A stretch of DNA of 64,000 nucleotides from MGIIb-P sp963934015 (GCA_963934015.1 CAWVWT010000005.1:25976-89975), one strand, 5' to 3'. Shown: positions 36,783 through 45,002, numbered from the stretch's first letter. The notes: a model not told the origin generated them from the sequence alone. A program made the numbers and translations.

Positions 36783-37391
36783 GTGGCCAAAGTCGGACGC
36801 GAGTGCACCTCTTGCGGTCAAGTCGGACACAATCTGAGAACTTGTCCGATTTTGAATCCAGGATCTGCAATGAGACGGATCTCACGGGAAAGAAACCGGT
36901 TCACACGATCCTGCACGAATTGTGGTGACAAGAATCACAATACTCGAACTTGTCCACAAATCAACCCCGCTGGTGCTGCACGTAGAGGGAAACGAGAGGC
37001 CCCCCCAAGAATAGATGGACAGCGTGTTTGCAGTGCCTGTGGAACGGTGGGTCACAATACGCGTACTTGTCCAACTTTGAACCCAGTAAAAGAAATCAAA
37101 ATACGACGCAAGGGCCAGCGGCGATGTACGCATTGTAAGGGAAGTGGGCATAATACCCAAACCTGTCCGATTCTACACCCCGGTAGAATTACGAAACGGA
37201 AACGTCGGATAGATGGCAAAAGGATTTGCTCCACCTGTGGTCAAGCAGGCCACAACCTCCGCACATGTCCATCGACCAACCCTGTTGCGGCTGAAAATCG
37301 GCATCACAGGGTAGCGATGAGAGGGACTCGCTCGTGTAGAATCTGCGGAGATATAGGCCACAACGCCAGAACCTGTCCAGATTCTAATTAG
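36783..37391 (+). CDS. Six-zinc-knuckle (CCHC) protein
   Basis: 202 basic residues made of six CxxCxxxxHxxxxC zinc knuckles, each reading roughly C-x2-C-G-x2-GHN-x-RTCP (first at Cys8, Cys11, His16, Cys21), separated by Arg/Lys-rich linkers with NP motifs. Zinc knuckles bind single-stranded nucleic acid or mediate protein contacts and are typical of eukaryotes and retroviruses; arrays like this are uncommon in prokaryotes. The start is GTG 36783. The last base pairs overlap the stop of the convergent oxidoreductase gene (shared TTAG). An RNA- or ssDNA-binding role is likely; the target is unknown. Confidence 0.85.
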   Translation: MAKVGRECTSCGQVGHNLRTCPILNPGSAMRRISRERNRFTRSCTNCGDKNHNTRTCPQINPAGAARRGKREAPPRIDGQRVCSACGTVGHNTRTCPTLNPVKEIKIRRKGQRRCTHCKGSGHNTQTCPILHPGRITKRKRRIDGKRICSTCGQAGHNLRTCPSTNPVAAENRHHRVAMRGTRSCRICGDIGHNARTCPDSN

Positions 37392-38734
37392 ATGCGCAGT
37401 GAGGATTCAATCCCTCGTAATGCACTTGGTATATTTGAGGTGACACCTTCAATCATCATCCACCCATGCCCTTTGACACCATCACCAACCAACCGTATGC
37501 CCTCAATACCAACATCACTTGGAAGTTCAGAGCCTTGTGGGGTGCGATTGCAAGGCCAATTACGATGATACGAATGGACCGCGACTTCTTCGCCATGCTT
37601 CTCCAACCATGGCAGAGCTGAGTGCAACTCTTCACGGCCTCGCTTGATTTCAGCCTTGATATCTGATTTAGGTACATACTGGTGTGTAATCATCATGTGA
37701 CGACCTTTTGGAGCGAGTGAAGGATCCGAAAATGTGGGGATGACATATCCTCCAACTCGGCTGAGGCCGGGTAACATCGTAACGCCGCTATCGCGATGAG
37801 GAATTTCATTATCCAATCCAAATACAAAACCAATACCGCCAGCAGCTTGTGTTTTGTTGATTCGTTCACGGATTTCAGATTCTACATGGAAATTGTCAGA
37901 CAGTGTGTCGAGTAGATTGGGGTGGCCACCATTGTGGATAATCGCATCAGCACCAATCCATGTTGCATCTTCTCGGCCACGGCGGCGGATGCCGACTGCG
38001 AAACGGTGACCCTTGGTTGCCGCTTCCTCATCACCTGGGATAATCTCTGTCACCTCATGGCTGAGTTTGAGGCGACCATCATGTTTCTTGAGGTCCTTGC
38101 GAAGAGCATCGATGACAGATTTACAACCACCCTTGGGGACGTGTGGTCGATCAGACCAGAAACAGTTCTGAATCATCCGGATGGTTGTCGATGCTGGCAT
38201 CTGATAGAAACGAACACTGGCAGCGAAATTGATGAATGCGTCTAGAAAATCAACAAATGGATCTGAAAACCGCTGCCGCATCCAGGTTTCCCCATCAAGA
38301 GTTTCTTCTGGGCCAGCGGGTTTTTTTGCGCGCGCAAAGAGAAGGCGTGGTAAATTCAATGTGTCCTTAAATGGAAACCATCGCATGATTTCCATCGGTC
38401 CGTTTGAACCCTGGTGTACCCCGTTGATATTACGGCATGCGAATTTCATTGAAGGGAGAAATTCGACACCGTAGCGTCCAAGTTCCAATCCACCCTTGCT
38501 CCTCTTACCGAGCATCATCTTTGCAAATGGACCTTTCATACCGTGAGGAACCATGTGAACAGCCCCGGTTGGAACCGCGTACCCATCATGATCGTGCTGA
38601 GTGAATCGTCCTCCTGCAAATGACATACGCTCGTAAACCTGAACGTCATAATTCCCAGTATGGGCCAACTTCACTGCTGAAGTCAAGCCACCAATGCCAC
38701 TGCCGATGACGACTACACGTTTCTTTTCGGACAT
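37388..38734 (-). CDS. FAD-dependent oxidoreductase of the phytoene desaturase/CrtI-like family
   Basis: 448 residues. N-terminal dinucleotide fold VVVIGSGIGGLTSAVKLA, YERMSFAGGRF after it, and a C-terminal FAD-contact motif GIRLVGDGVKGHGWMMIEG. The family includes carotenoid desaturases and isomerases, retinol saturase and related prenyl-lipid reductases. It is 10 bp downstream of a two-cluster ferredoxin gene, so it may be reduced by or deliver electrons to that protein, for instance in saturating or desaturating isoprenoid chains. ATG 38734 is chosen; the upstream frame lacks family sequence. Substrate unknown. Confidence 0.82.
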   Translation of the reverse strand: MSEKKRVVVIGSGIGGLTSAVKLAHTGNYDVQVYERMSFAGGRFTQHDHDGYAVPTGAVHMVPHGMKGPFAKMMLGKRSKGGLELGRYGVEFLPSMKFACRNINGVHQGSNGPMEIMRWFPFKDTLNLPRLLFARAKKPAGPEETLDGETWMRQRFSDPFVDFLDAFINFAASVRFYQMPASTTIRMIQNCFWSDRPHVPKGGCKSVIDALRKDLKKHDGRLKLSHEVTEIIPGDEEAATKGHRFAVGIRRRGREDATWIGADAIIHNGGHPNLLDTLSDNFHVESEIRERINKTQAAGGIGFVFGLDNEIPHRDSGVTMLPGLSRVGGYVIPTFSDPSLAPKGRHMMITHQYVPKSDIKAEIKRGREELHSALPWLEKHGEEVAVHSYHRNWPCNRTPQGSELPSDVGIEGIRLVGDGVKGHGWMMIEGVTSNIPSALRGIESSLRI

Positions 38735-38744
38735 AATACAGCCC

Positions 38745-39053
38745 TCAAGAGTAGACCAATGCACCTGTTGGACACCACATCAAACAGCGAAGACAATCTG
38801 TGCAGTTGTCATGAATGACTTCACACAACCCTTCCACAATGAGGGCATCATCTTGGCAAGCCATAAGACAGTAAGAACACCCCACACACAAGTCATCGAT
38901 GACATTCAAAATCGCACCATCAAAAATTGGGCGATCATGGGATGGACCTGATTGAAGCGCAGGGACAGGGCCCGGCGTTGCCTTCACCCGGAATGCATCG
39001 GCCATAGTCGGGCCTTGTGTTGGAGTATTTAGGCGATTGTGCGGAATACTCAT
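38745..39053 (-). CDS. Ferredoxin with two [4Fe-4S] clusters
   Basis: About 102 residues; the C-terminal 60 carry CVGCSYCLMAC and CTDCLRCLMWCPTG, two CxxCxxCxxxC motifs for two [4Fe-4S] clusters. The N-terminal 45 residues are Pro/Thr-rich and not part of the fold; the start could also be ATG 39005. It directly precedes the CrtI-like oxidoreductase in one operon and is probably its redox partner. It diverges from moaE 45 bp away. Confidence 0.85.
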   Translation of the reverse strand: MSIPHNRLNTPTQGPTMADAFRVKATPGPVPALQSGPSHDRPIFDGAILNVIDDLCVGCSYCLMACQDDALIVEGLCEVIHDNCTDCLRCLMWCPTGALVYS

Positions 39054-39098
39054 GAACACAGTGCGTGAGTCTGGCAAATACAGGCAGCGGGTTGAGCC

Positions 39099-39521
39099 AT
39101 GGGGAAGATACTGATTGAAAATGCGCCGGATCATCTCGAATCCGATACACTTCGGTCAAAGATGGATACGGATGGATGTGGGAGTATCGTCTCCTTCCTC
39201 GGATTAACACGCGGAATCGATGATGGTGTTGAGGTCCACCGCCTCGAATTCGATGCATGGTCAGAAAAATTGCCCGAAGTTCTACATGGACTTGCATCTC
39301 AGGCTATTGAGCAGTTTGGGGCACACAGTATTGCAATGAGTCACAGAACCGGTGTGGTGTTGCCGGGGGAGAACATTGTGTGCATCCATGTTGCAAGTGC
39401 ACATCGAAAAGAAGGGTTTGATGCTTGTTCCTGGCTCATCGACGAACTGAAAACGCAGGCCCCCCTGTGGAAGAAGGAAGTGCGTGCTGATGGTGCGTAT
39501 TGGAAGGAGGGACTCGGTTGA
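39099..39521 (+). CDS. moaE: Molybdopterin synthase catalytic subunit MoaE
   Basis: Large subunit of molybdopterin synthase, which inserts sulfur into precursor Z. Family signatures: GSIVSFLGLTRG, LEFDAWSEKL, SHRTGVVLPGE, HRKEGFDACSWLIDELK and APLWKKEVRADGAYWKEG, whose Lys residues form the active site. 140 residues is normal. It overlaps moaC by four bases (TTGA). No MoaD gene lies beside it. Confidence 0.93.
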   Translation: MGKILIENAPDHLESDTLRSKMDTDGCGSIVSFLGLTRGIDDGVEVHRLEFDAWSEKLPEVLHGLASQAIEQFGAHSIAMSHRTGVVLPGENIVCIHVASAHRKEGFDACSWLIDELKTQAPLWKKEVRADGAYWKEGLG

Positions 39522-39967
39522 CAGATGCGATTGTACCAGTGGGGCATAAACCGATTGTTGCACGCTCTGCCGTAGCGACTGGGGTCCTCGAACTATCTTC
39601 TGATTCTGCAGATGCGATTCGCAACGGCTTGGTCGCCAAAGGAGATGTTCTGGAAGCGAGTATGGTTGCTGCGATTCAAGCCGTCAAAGAAACTCCGAGG
39701 GCCATACCCCATTGCCACATCATCCCAATCGAAGGCTGTTCAGTGACATGGGATTGGGAGAACAATGGCCTGCGCTGTACCGTCAGAGTCAGTGCACATT
39801 GGAAAACAGGTGTGGAGATGGAGGCGCTTTGTGGTGTGTCCACTGGTTTGCTGTGTGCATGGGATATGGTCAAGTCTCTAGAAAAAGATTCCAAAGGACA
39901 ATACCCAAACACGAAAATTAGTGATATTCGCGTCTTGGAAAAGCGTAAGGACGAGGCGCAGGATTGA
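39518..39967 (+). CDS. moaC: Cyclic pyranopterin monophosphate synthase MoaC
   Basis: Second enzyme of molybdenum cofactor synthesis. The protein shows KGDVLEASMVAAIQAVKETP, IPHCHIIPI, TGVEMEALCGVSTGLLCAWDM and a C-terminal ISDIRVLEKRKDE, all family features, with the usual Leu-Cys-His-Pro motif altered to PHCHII. The start is TTG 39518, set by a perfect AAGGAGG at 39504-39510 with seven-base spacing, overlapping the moaE stop; a longer frame from TTG 39500 lacks a ribosome-binding site. About 149 residues. Confidence 0.92.
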   Translation: MTDAIVPVGHKPIVARSAVATGVLELSSDSADAIRNGLVAKGDVLEASMVAAIQAVKETPRAIPHCHIIPIEGCSVTWDWENNGLRCTVRVSAHWKTGVEMEALCGVSTGLLCAWDMVKSLEKDSKGQYPNTKISDIRVLEKRKDEAQD

Positions 39968-39992
39968 GAACCCCCTCGCTCTCGCGTACAAC

Positions 39993-40949
39993 ATGACGAG
40001 TACGTCTGACCTTGCAGACCACTTCCTCCAAGCGTGTGAAGATGCGGCGATTGCTGCAGCAAAGTGGCGAGGGAAAGGAGAACGGAAAAAAGCCGATGGG
40101 GCTGCTGTGGAAGCAATGCGTGCTGTATTCGATTCAGTTCCATTTGATGGCCGAGTCGCCATTGGTGAAGGCGAGCGGGACGATGCACCAATGTTGTACA
40201 TCGGAGAACCCCTTGGATGCCTACAAGGTGTAGCAGGCGCTCCACAAATCGATATTGCAGTCGATCCGTTGGAATGTACAAACAACTGTGCAACCGATTC
40301 ACCCAATGCAATCGCAGTACTCGCAGCAGCTCCGCGTGGAGCCCTACTGCATGCACCTGACTGCTATATGGATAAAATTGCAGGAGGGCCTGAATTGAAT
40401 GGTATTCTAAGTCTTGAAGCCTCAACAGACTGGAATATTGAGGCGGCGTGTTCGGCTCTAGATCGGAAACCTTCCGAACTCAAAGTCGTCGTCATGGACC
40501 GCCCTCGGCATGAACAACTCATCAAAGAATTACGGGCATTGGATGTAAGCGTTCCACTGATTGGAGATGGCGACATCTCTGCAGCACTCGATGCAGCTGA
40601 TCCCAACTCAGATGTGGACATGTTGATGGGGATTGGGGCGGCCCCTGAAGGTGTCATCACTGCAACTGCACTGCGTGGCTTGGGTGGACACTTCGAAGGA
40701 CAATTGGTGACAACAAACGAAGATCACACAAGACGTGCAGCAGAGATGGTTGGGGACGATGTAGACCGCATTTGGGGACGTGATGAACTATGTACTTCGG
40801 ATGATGCTATTTTTGTTGCTTCAGGGGTTTGTTCTGGATATCTTCCTGGCGTTGAATTCCTAGGACAAAATCGTGTTGCTGTGCATTCGGAAATTCTGCA
40901 CGTTGCAGATGGCCGTAGGCAATTCGTATCCTCTGAGAAGCGCCTGTGA
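39993..40949 (+). CDS. glpX: Class II fructose-1,6-bisphosphatase (GlpX-like)
   Basis: Hydrolyses fructose 1,6-bisphosphate in gluconeogenesis. GlpX motifs: KWRGKGERKKADGAAVEAMR, GEGERDDAPMLYIGE (metal site), VDPLECTNNCA in the DPxEGT position, MDRPRHEQLIKELR and MGIGAAPEGVITATALRGLGG. 318 residues is standard. ATG 39993 starts the family sequence. The DPxEGT motif reads DPLECT, so Gly is Cys here. Class II enzymes are mainly bacterial, and archaea usually use other types, so transfer is likely, as for the aldolase. A GCCGCC-TAT-GGCGGC hairpin follows the stop. Confidence 0.92.
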   Translation: MTSTSDLADHFLQACEDAAIAAAKWRGKGERKKADGAAVEAMRAVFDSVPFDGRVAIGEGERDDAPMLYIGEPLGCLQGVAGAPQIDIAVDPLECTNNCATDSPNAIAVLAAAPRGALLHAPDCYMDKIAGGPELNGILSLEASTDWNIEAACSALDRKPSELKVVVMDRPRHEQLIKELRALDVSVPLIGDGDISAALDAADPNSDVDMLMGIGAAPEGVITATALRGLGGHFEGQLVTTNEDHTRRAAEMVGDDVDRIWGRDELCTSDDAIFVASGVCSGYLPGVEFLGQNRVAVHSEILHVADGRRQFVSSEKRL

Positions 40950-40958
40950 TTCGATAAG

Positions 40959-40973
40959 CCGCCTATGGCGGCG
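40959..40973 (+). promoter_or_regulatory. Perfect 6-bp hairpin between glpX and a crotonase gene
   Basis: GCCGCC-TAT-GGCGGC, 9 bp after the glpX stop and 32 bp before the next start, followed by GATTTGAT rather than a T-run. Member of the recurring CC-TAY-GG hairpin set. Confidence 0.55.
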
Positions 40974-41005
40974 ATTTGATATGCCTGCAATGATTCGGCG
41001 ATGCT

Positions 41006-41866
41006 ATGTCTAATTGGCCCGCAATGGAAGCCATGCCTAACAACCTCGTGAATTACGGTGTCACCGATAATGGAATTGCGGTTATTGAACTGATTTCAGA
41101 TTCTGATGGGAAACCACTCACAGAAGGAAAAACATCAGTCAATACCTATACCAGAGAAATGTGGCAAGATATTGACCAAGCTATTCTCAACGCTCGTTTT
41201 GATGGCGAGGTGACTGTGATACTAATGACTGGTCATGGTGACAAATTCTTCTCTGCTGGTGCGAGTATCAACTACCTCAACAGTTTGACCCCTCGCTACA
41301 AGTACTTCTTCTGCTTACATGCAAATGAAACTCTTTCGCGCCTTGAACAAACCCCCAAACTGGTAATTGCAGCCCTCAATGGCCATACTGTTGGTGGTGG
41401 CCTTGAGATTGCAATGGCTGCAGATATTCGTATCGCTCGAAAAGACAACGGACAAGTCGGTTTGCCCGAAGTCTCTCTTGGTGTGCTAGCCGGAACAGGA
41501 GGGACGGCACGTCTATCCCGTTTGGTTGGTAAGGCTAGAGCGATGGAAATCATGGTCACAGGCCGTAAATTCTCATTTGAAGAGGCCCATGAAATGGATT
41601 TAATCCATGATATTTACGATAGCATGAATCTAGATGAATTCAGACAAGATGTCCTAGATTATGCCGGTCAATTCACACTACCTCTGGCGGCAGCCAAGGC
41701 GATTGGAAATATCAAGCGCAGTGTTCAGAGTGGAATCGAGATTCCTCTAGAATATCACCTCGCATTAGAGCGTGAATTACAGTCGGATCTTTTCCAATCT
41801 GATGATGCAAAGGAAGGGATCGCATCCTATGTCGAGCGGAGAACACCTCGCTTCTCGGGAAAGTGA
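41006..41866 (+). CDS. Enoyl-CoA hydratase/isomerase (crotonase) family protein
   Basis: 286 residues. Crotonase oxyanion-hole motifs are GAGASINYLNSL-like (FFSAGASIN near 90) and NGHTVGGGLEIAMAADIRIA; LPEVSLGVLAGTGGTARLSR carries the catalytic-site Glu, and C-terminal PLAAAKAIGNIKR completes the fold. Members hydrate, isomerise or cleave acyl-CoA. It directly precedes the BoxB-like gene, so it may process the ring-epoxide product, as BoxC or PaaG/PaaF do, or work in ordinary beta-oxidation. It is shorter than typical BoxC (about 550), so a PaaF/G-like role is likelier. Confidence 0.87.
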   Translation: MSNWPAMEAMPNNLVNYGVTDNGIAVIELISDSDGKPLTEGKTSVNTYTREMWQDIDQAILNARFDGEVTVILMTGHGDKFFSAGASINYLNSLTPRYKYFFCLHANETLSRLEQTPKLVIAALNGHTVGGGLEIAMAADIRIARKDNGQVGLPEVSLGVLAGTGGTARLSRLVGKARAMEIMVTGRKFSFEEAHEMDLIHDIYDSMNLDEFRQDVLDYAGQFTLPLAAAKAIGNIKRSVQSGIEIPLEYHLALERELQSDLFQSDDAKEGIASYVERRTPRFSGK

Positions 41867-41893
41867 AAGGAAATAACACCATTTCAAATATGA

Positions 41894-41910
41894 CTGTCCC
41901 TACGGGACAG
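41894..41910 (+). promoter_or_regulatory. Perfect 7-bp hairpin ending two bases before the BoxB-like start codon
   Basis: CTGTCCC-TAC-GGGACAG, directly followed by AT and the ATG at 41913. It occupies the place of a Shine-Dalgarno, and none is otherwise visible. A folded RNA here would affect initiation. The element at 56484-56500 has the same geometry before another acyl-CoA enzyme. Confidence 0.6.
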
Positions 41911-41912
41911 AT

Positions 41913-43079
41913 ATGAGCACAACAGAAACCGTGGAGACGTACACTCCGAACTTTGAAGCGTGGATTTCAGAGTTTCAAGAATGGCAAACTCGTATCGGTT
42001 TTGACCCGAGTTGGCTGGGTGATTATACGTTCGACATCAAATTTGATTGGGATACAGCTGGAGACACCATTGAATTCGGTGACTTCAAGGGTATGCCGAA
42101 ATGGGATCGAAGGATGCAGGTCCCTCAACAAAACATTCGAGATGCTATCGTTTCGATGGTCACCGTACAAGGGGACACCGAATTTGCGAGTGTTGAACAG
42201 CAACACCACCTTCTAGAATCTGCACCGACAGAGTATGACCGGAAATCAGCACTCCGAATCATGTGTGAAGAACAGCGACATGGTTGGCAAATGGCCTACG
42301 TCCTCTGCACATTCTTTGGTGAACAGGGAGTCCGTGAAGCGATGAAATTACTTGAGCGAAATTCATTGGGGAACCCGATTCGTGGCGAGGAAGATCGTAG
42401 TCGAATCCTTGGTTCGTTCAACGAACCGATTGATCATTGGCTAGATTTCTTCTGCTTCACTCATTTCATCGACCGTGATGGGAAATTCCAATTGAAGATG
42501 CTCAGCACTTCTTCATTCAAACCATTGGCTGCAAGTATGGGTCCCATGCTCAAGGAAGAATCATTCCACCTAGGAACCGGAGCGAATGGTCTACGACGTG
42601 TCGTCAAGCAAGGTACCATACCAATGGCTTTCCTTCAGAAATACATCAACAAGTGGGTCAGTACAGGGTTGGATCTATTTGGTACAGATGAAAGTACCTC
42701 GGCACAGTGGGCGTATGTGTATGGTGTCAAGGGACGCTATGATGAACGAGAAGCTGAGGTCGAGGCCGATCGTGAACATCTGAATGAAGAATCACGAATG
42801 CACTACTTCAACGAACTCAGAGAGGAAATGGTTCGGATCAGCAAACCAAGAAAGGAAGGGGAACCTGAACTGTATATCCCCAGTGATAAATTCAACCGAG
42901 GTGTTGGAAATTATCATGGTTCAAAATGGACCATCGAAGGGACTCCATTTGAAGGCGATGATGATGATTGGAAAGCCTACCTTGACAGTGTTCTACCCAC
43001 TGATGTGGATGAGAAAAAACTGCGTGAAGAATACCTAACACAAGAGTGGATTCAATACCGCGAGTGGAAGGGGAATTAG
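41913..43079 (+). CDS. boxB: Di-iron benzoyl-CoA 2,3-epoxidase-like protein (BoxB family)
   Basis: Ferritin-like di-iron oxygenase of 388 residues. Metal-site motifs CEEQRHGWQMAY and KEESFHLGTGANGL give the two ExxH pairs, with more Glu/Asp in GDTEFASVEQQ and NEPIDHWLDFF. The stretches LGSFNEPIDHWLDFF, RDGKFQLKMLS, SMGPMLKEESFHLGTG, ESTSAQWAYVYGVKGRYDE and PSDKFNRGVGNY are, from memory, hallmarks of BoxB, which epoxidises benzoyl-CoA with O2 and electrons from BoxA. The paralogous PaaA acts on phenylacetyl-CoA. BoxB is usually about 470 residues, so this is a shorter form. Neighbours (crotonases, 3-hydroxyacyl-CoA dehydrogenase, aldehyde dehydrogenase) fit downstream steps. Substrate is inference. 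Confidence 0.8.
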   Translation: MSTTETVETYTPNFEAWISEFQEWQTRIGFDPSWLGDYTFDIKFDWDTAGDTIEFGDFKGMPKWDRRMQVPQQNIRDAIVSMVTVQGDTEFASVEQQHHLLESAPTEYDRKSALRIMCEEQRHGWQMAYVLCTFFGEQGVREAMKLLERNSLGNPIRGEEDRSRILGSFNEPIDHWLDFFCFTHFIDRDGKFQLKMLSTSSFKPLAASMGPMLKEESFHLGTGANGLRRVVKQGTIPMAFLQKYINKWVSTGLDLFGTDESTSAQWAYVYGVKGRYDEREAEVEADREHLNEESRMHYFNELREEMVRISKPRKEGEPELYIPSDKFNRGVGNYHGSKWTIEGTPFEGDDDDWKAYLDSVLPTDVDEKKLREEYLTQEWIQYREWKGN

Positions 43080-43094
43080 GCAGGTGTTGAAACA

Positions 43095-43661
43095 ATGACA
43101 ATGTTGGCCTACGGGCTACTAAATGTCGACCGTGATCGACTCAAACCATTCTTTGAGCGGGTGCCAGAATTGTTCCTAGCCCACCATCACTCCGATGAGC
43201 AAGATGCGACTGGTTACGAAGAATTACTGTATCGAATTAGCCGTCCATATTCAAGCAAAACTCTCGATATGATCGATGAATGGATGGGATTTGAACGTCG
43301 AGAATGGAAAAGTGATACGGAACGTGAAGTTTTACTATTTCTCTATGCGGTTCGATATCCAGATACGCTTCTAATCGAGAGTCTGACTGAAGAAGCGCGT
43401 TGTGATGTTCGCCGTCTTTCAGCCTACCTTCACTTTACCAAGCACACTTATTCAATTTGGGACCAGGATACGCGTAAAGGCCTCCAAAAAATTGGATTCG
43501 ACATCCCTGATACCGAAGATGCTTGTCCATTCCGTTATGGAGCCTATGTGGCATCTGTTGAATTGCTGAAAAACCTTGCACCATTTTACTCGTTCCTTGA
43601 ACACGATGTTCCACGACAACGCTTGTTCCAATCGGCTCTAGCCGCATACGGCCGGGAGTGA
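43095..43661 (+). CDS. Unknown protein co-transcribed with the BoxB-like gene
   Basis: 188 residues, all helical in character, soluble, with an N-terminal FLAHHHSDEQDATGYEELLY segment and scattered His, Asp and Glu (HxxxEQD, YLHFTKHTYS) that could bind metal. AGGTG 8 bp before ATG 43095 gives a reasonable ribosome-binding site. It lies 15 bp after the BoxB-like gene and overlaps the 3-hydroxyacyl-CoA dehydrogenase start, so the three are translated together. No family recognised. By position it could be a small subunit, maturation factor or ring-cleavage enzyme; PaaC-like homology is not evident. Confidence 0.72.
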   Translation: MTMLAYGLLNVDRDRLKPFFERVPELFLAHHHSDEQDATGYEELLYRISRPYSSKTLDMIDEWMGFERREWKSDTEREVLLFLYAVRYPDTLLIESLTEEARCDVRRLSAYLHFTKHTYSIWDQDTRKGLQKIGFDIPDTEDACPFRYGAYVASVELLKNLAPFYSFLEHDVPRQRLFQSALAAYGRE

Positions 43662-44548
43662 TGATGATGGGGATTCAGACCGTTGCCGTAATCGGTGCGG
43701 GAACGATGGGGGCCGGGATTGCCCAGGTTTGCGCACAAGCAGGTTGGGAAACCCGTTTGTTTGATGTTTTTCCAGAGGGATTGGAAACAGGTATGAATCG
43801 AATTGATGCATTTTGGGACAAAGGCATTGCACGAGGAAAAACGACCACTGAACAAAAAGAAGAGTGGAGGGGAAACTTACAATCGTTCACCGATTTGGCT
43901 GAAGCGGTAAATGGAGTTGATTTGGTTATCGAAGCCGTTCCAGAAATTCTAGATTTAAAACAACAAATTTTCACACAATTAGACCGGTTGGCTCCACAAA
44001 ATGCCGTCCTCGGAACCAATACCTCCGGACTAAAAATATCAGATATTGCACGGGCGACAAAACGTCCAGAAATGGTGATTGGCATGCACTTCTTCAACCC
44101 GGTTCCAATCATGAAATTACTTGAATTGGTCCGCCATGACCAAGTCTCCGATTCAACCATTGAAATCGCACGGGAAGTAGGGACTGCTATGGGTAAATCT
44201 TGCATTCTAGTCAACGACGTCCCTGGCTTTGCAACCAGCCGACTGGGTGTAGTTTTAGGTAATGAAGCGATTCGAATGCTCGCCGATGGAGTGGCCTCTG
44301 CAACAGATATCGATACAGCGATGAGGCTTGGATACAAACACCCGATGGGACCTCTCGAACTTTCAGACTTGGTTGGTTTAGATGTGCGAAGGGATATTCT
44401 CAATAATTTGGCCGAAGCGTTTGATGATGAATCATACAAACCACACCCTCTACTCAACCAATTGGTTGATGCCGGGGATTTAGGAAAGAAAACAGGTATG
44501 GGCATCTATGATTGGTCATCTGGCGAGAAGGTCGAACGTGAGCTTTAG
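43661..44548 (+). CDS. 3-hydroxyacyl-CoA dehydrogenase (Hbd/PaaH type)
   Basis: NAD-dependent oxidation of L-3-hydroxyacyl-CoA to 3-ketoacyl-CoA. N-terminal Rossmann AVIGAGTMGAGIAQVCA, the TNTSGLKISDIA segment, active-site GMHFFNPVPIMKLLELV (His), DVPGFATSRL and the C-terminal domain GYKHPMGPLELSDLVGLD. Length 295 is typical of the single-domain enzyme. The TGA of the preceding gene overlaps this ATG (TGATG), so the enzyme is coupled to the BoxB-like pair. A crotonase and aldehyde dehydrogenase nearby complete an acyl-CoA degradation set; no thiolase gene is in the window. The stop overlaps that of the convergent SixA-like gene by TTAG. Confidence 0.93.
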   Translation: MMMGIQTVAVIGAGTMGAGIAQVCAQAGWETRLFDVFPEGLETGMNRIDAFWDKGIARGKTTTEQKEEWRGNLQSFTDLAEAVNGVDLVIEAVPEILDLKQQIFTQLDRLAPQNAVLGTNTSGLKISDIARATKRPEMVIGMHFFNPVPIMKLLELVRHDQVSDSTIEIAREVGTAMGKSCILVNDVPGFATSRLGVVLGNEAIRMLADGVASATDIDTAMRLGYKHPMGPLELSDLVGLDVRRDILNNLAEAFDDESYKPHPLLNQLVDAGDLGKKTGMGIYDWSSGEKVEREL

Positions 44549-44994
44549 TTTAATTCACTCGACCGCAATACAGTCTCAAGATTCCAATCATTTCCTTCTT
44601 TGGTAAACAGCACACAAGTCGCAGGTGGCATTCGGTGGAATTCTCCACACAATGTTGCGACCAATAATTCACACCCAGGATTGTGACCCAATATGAGTGT
44701 GATTTGATTTTCCAATATTTCTTCGGTTATTCCAATTAATGTTTCGAGGTTCGCCAGATAGATTTCGGGGCGGATTTCATACGGGATATCCATCATCAGA
44801 GAATGTGTCTCATGAGTACGCATCGAACTGGAGATAAATGCGGCATCAGGCACCCAACCTAAATCACTCAATGCCTGTGACATACGCGGAGTCTCAAATC
44901 TACCCTCTTCTGTGAGGACCCGGTCATGATCAGGTTGTTGTGGTGATTTCCAACCACTGGTTGCGTGACGCATCACAATCAATCGAGTGGACAT
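44545..44994 (-). CDS. Phosphohistidine phosphatase SixA-like (histidine phosphatase superfamily)
   Basis: About 149 residues with the RHG-type signature near the start, LIVMRHATSGW, a second basic motif SSSMRTHETHS (Arg, His) and LGHNPGCELLV, in which the catalytic His follows Gly. These match SixA, which dephosphorylates phosphohistidine; small-molecule phosphatase activity is also possible. GAGGG five bases before ATG 44994 fixes the start. It is 8 bp downstream of a crotonase gene and likely shares its transcript. Confidence 0.85.
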   Translation of the reverse strand: MSTRLIVMRHATSGWKSPQQPDHDRVLTEEGRFETPRMSQALSDLGWVPDAAFISSSMRTHETHSLMMDIPYEIRPEIYLANLETLIGITEEILENQITLILGHNPGCELLVATLCGEFHRMPPATCVLFTKEGNDWNLETVLRSSELN

Positions 44995-45002
44995 GCAATC
45001 CC

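Noticed and set aside
36882..37361. Antisense frames inside the zinc-knuckle gene
   Set aside because: They arise from the repeated knuckle sequence on the other strand; the plus-strand CCHC pattern is unambiguous.
39500..39517. Longer MoaC start at TTG 39500
   Set aside because: It lacks a ribosome-binding site and extends far into moaE, whereas AAGGAGG at 39504-39510 points to TTG 39518.
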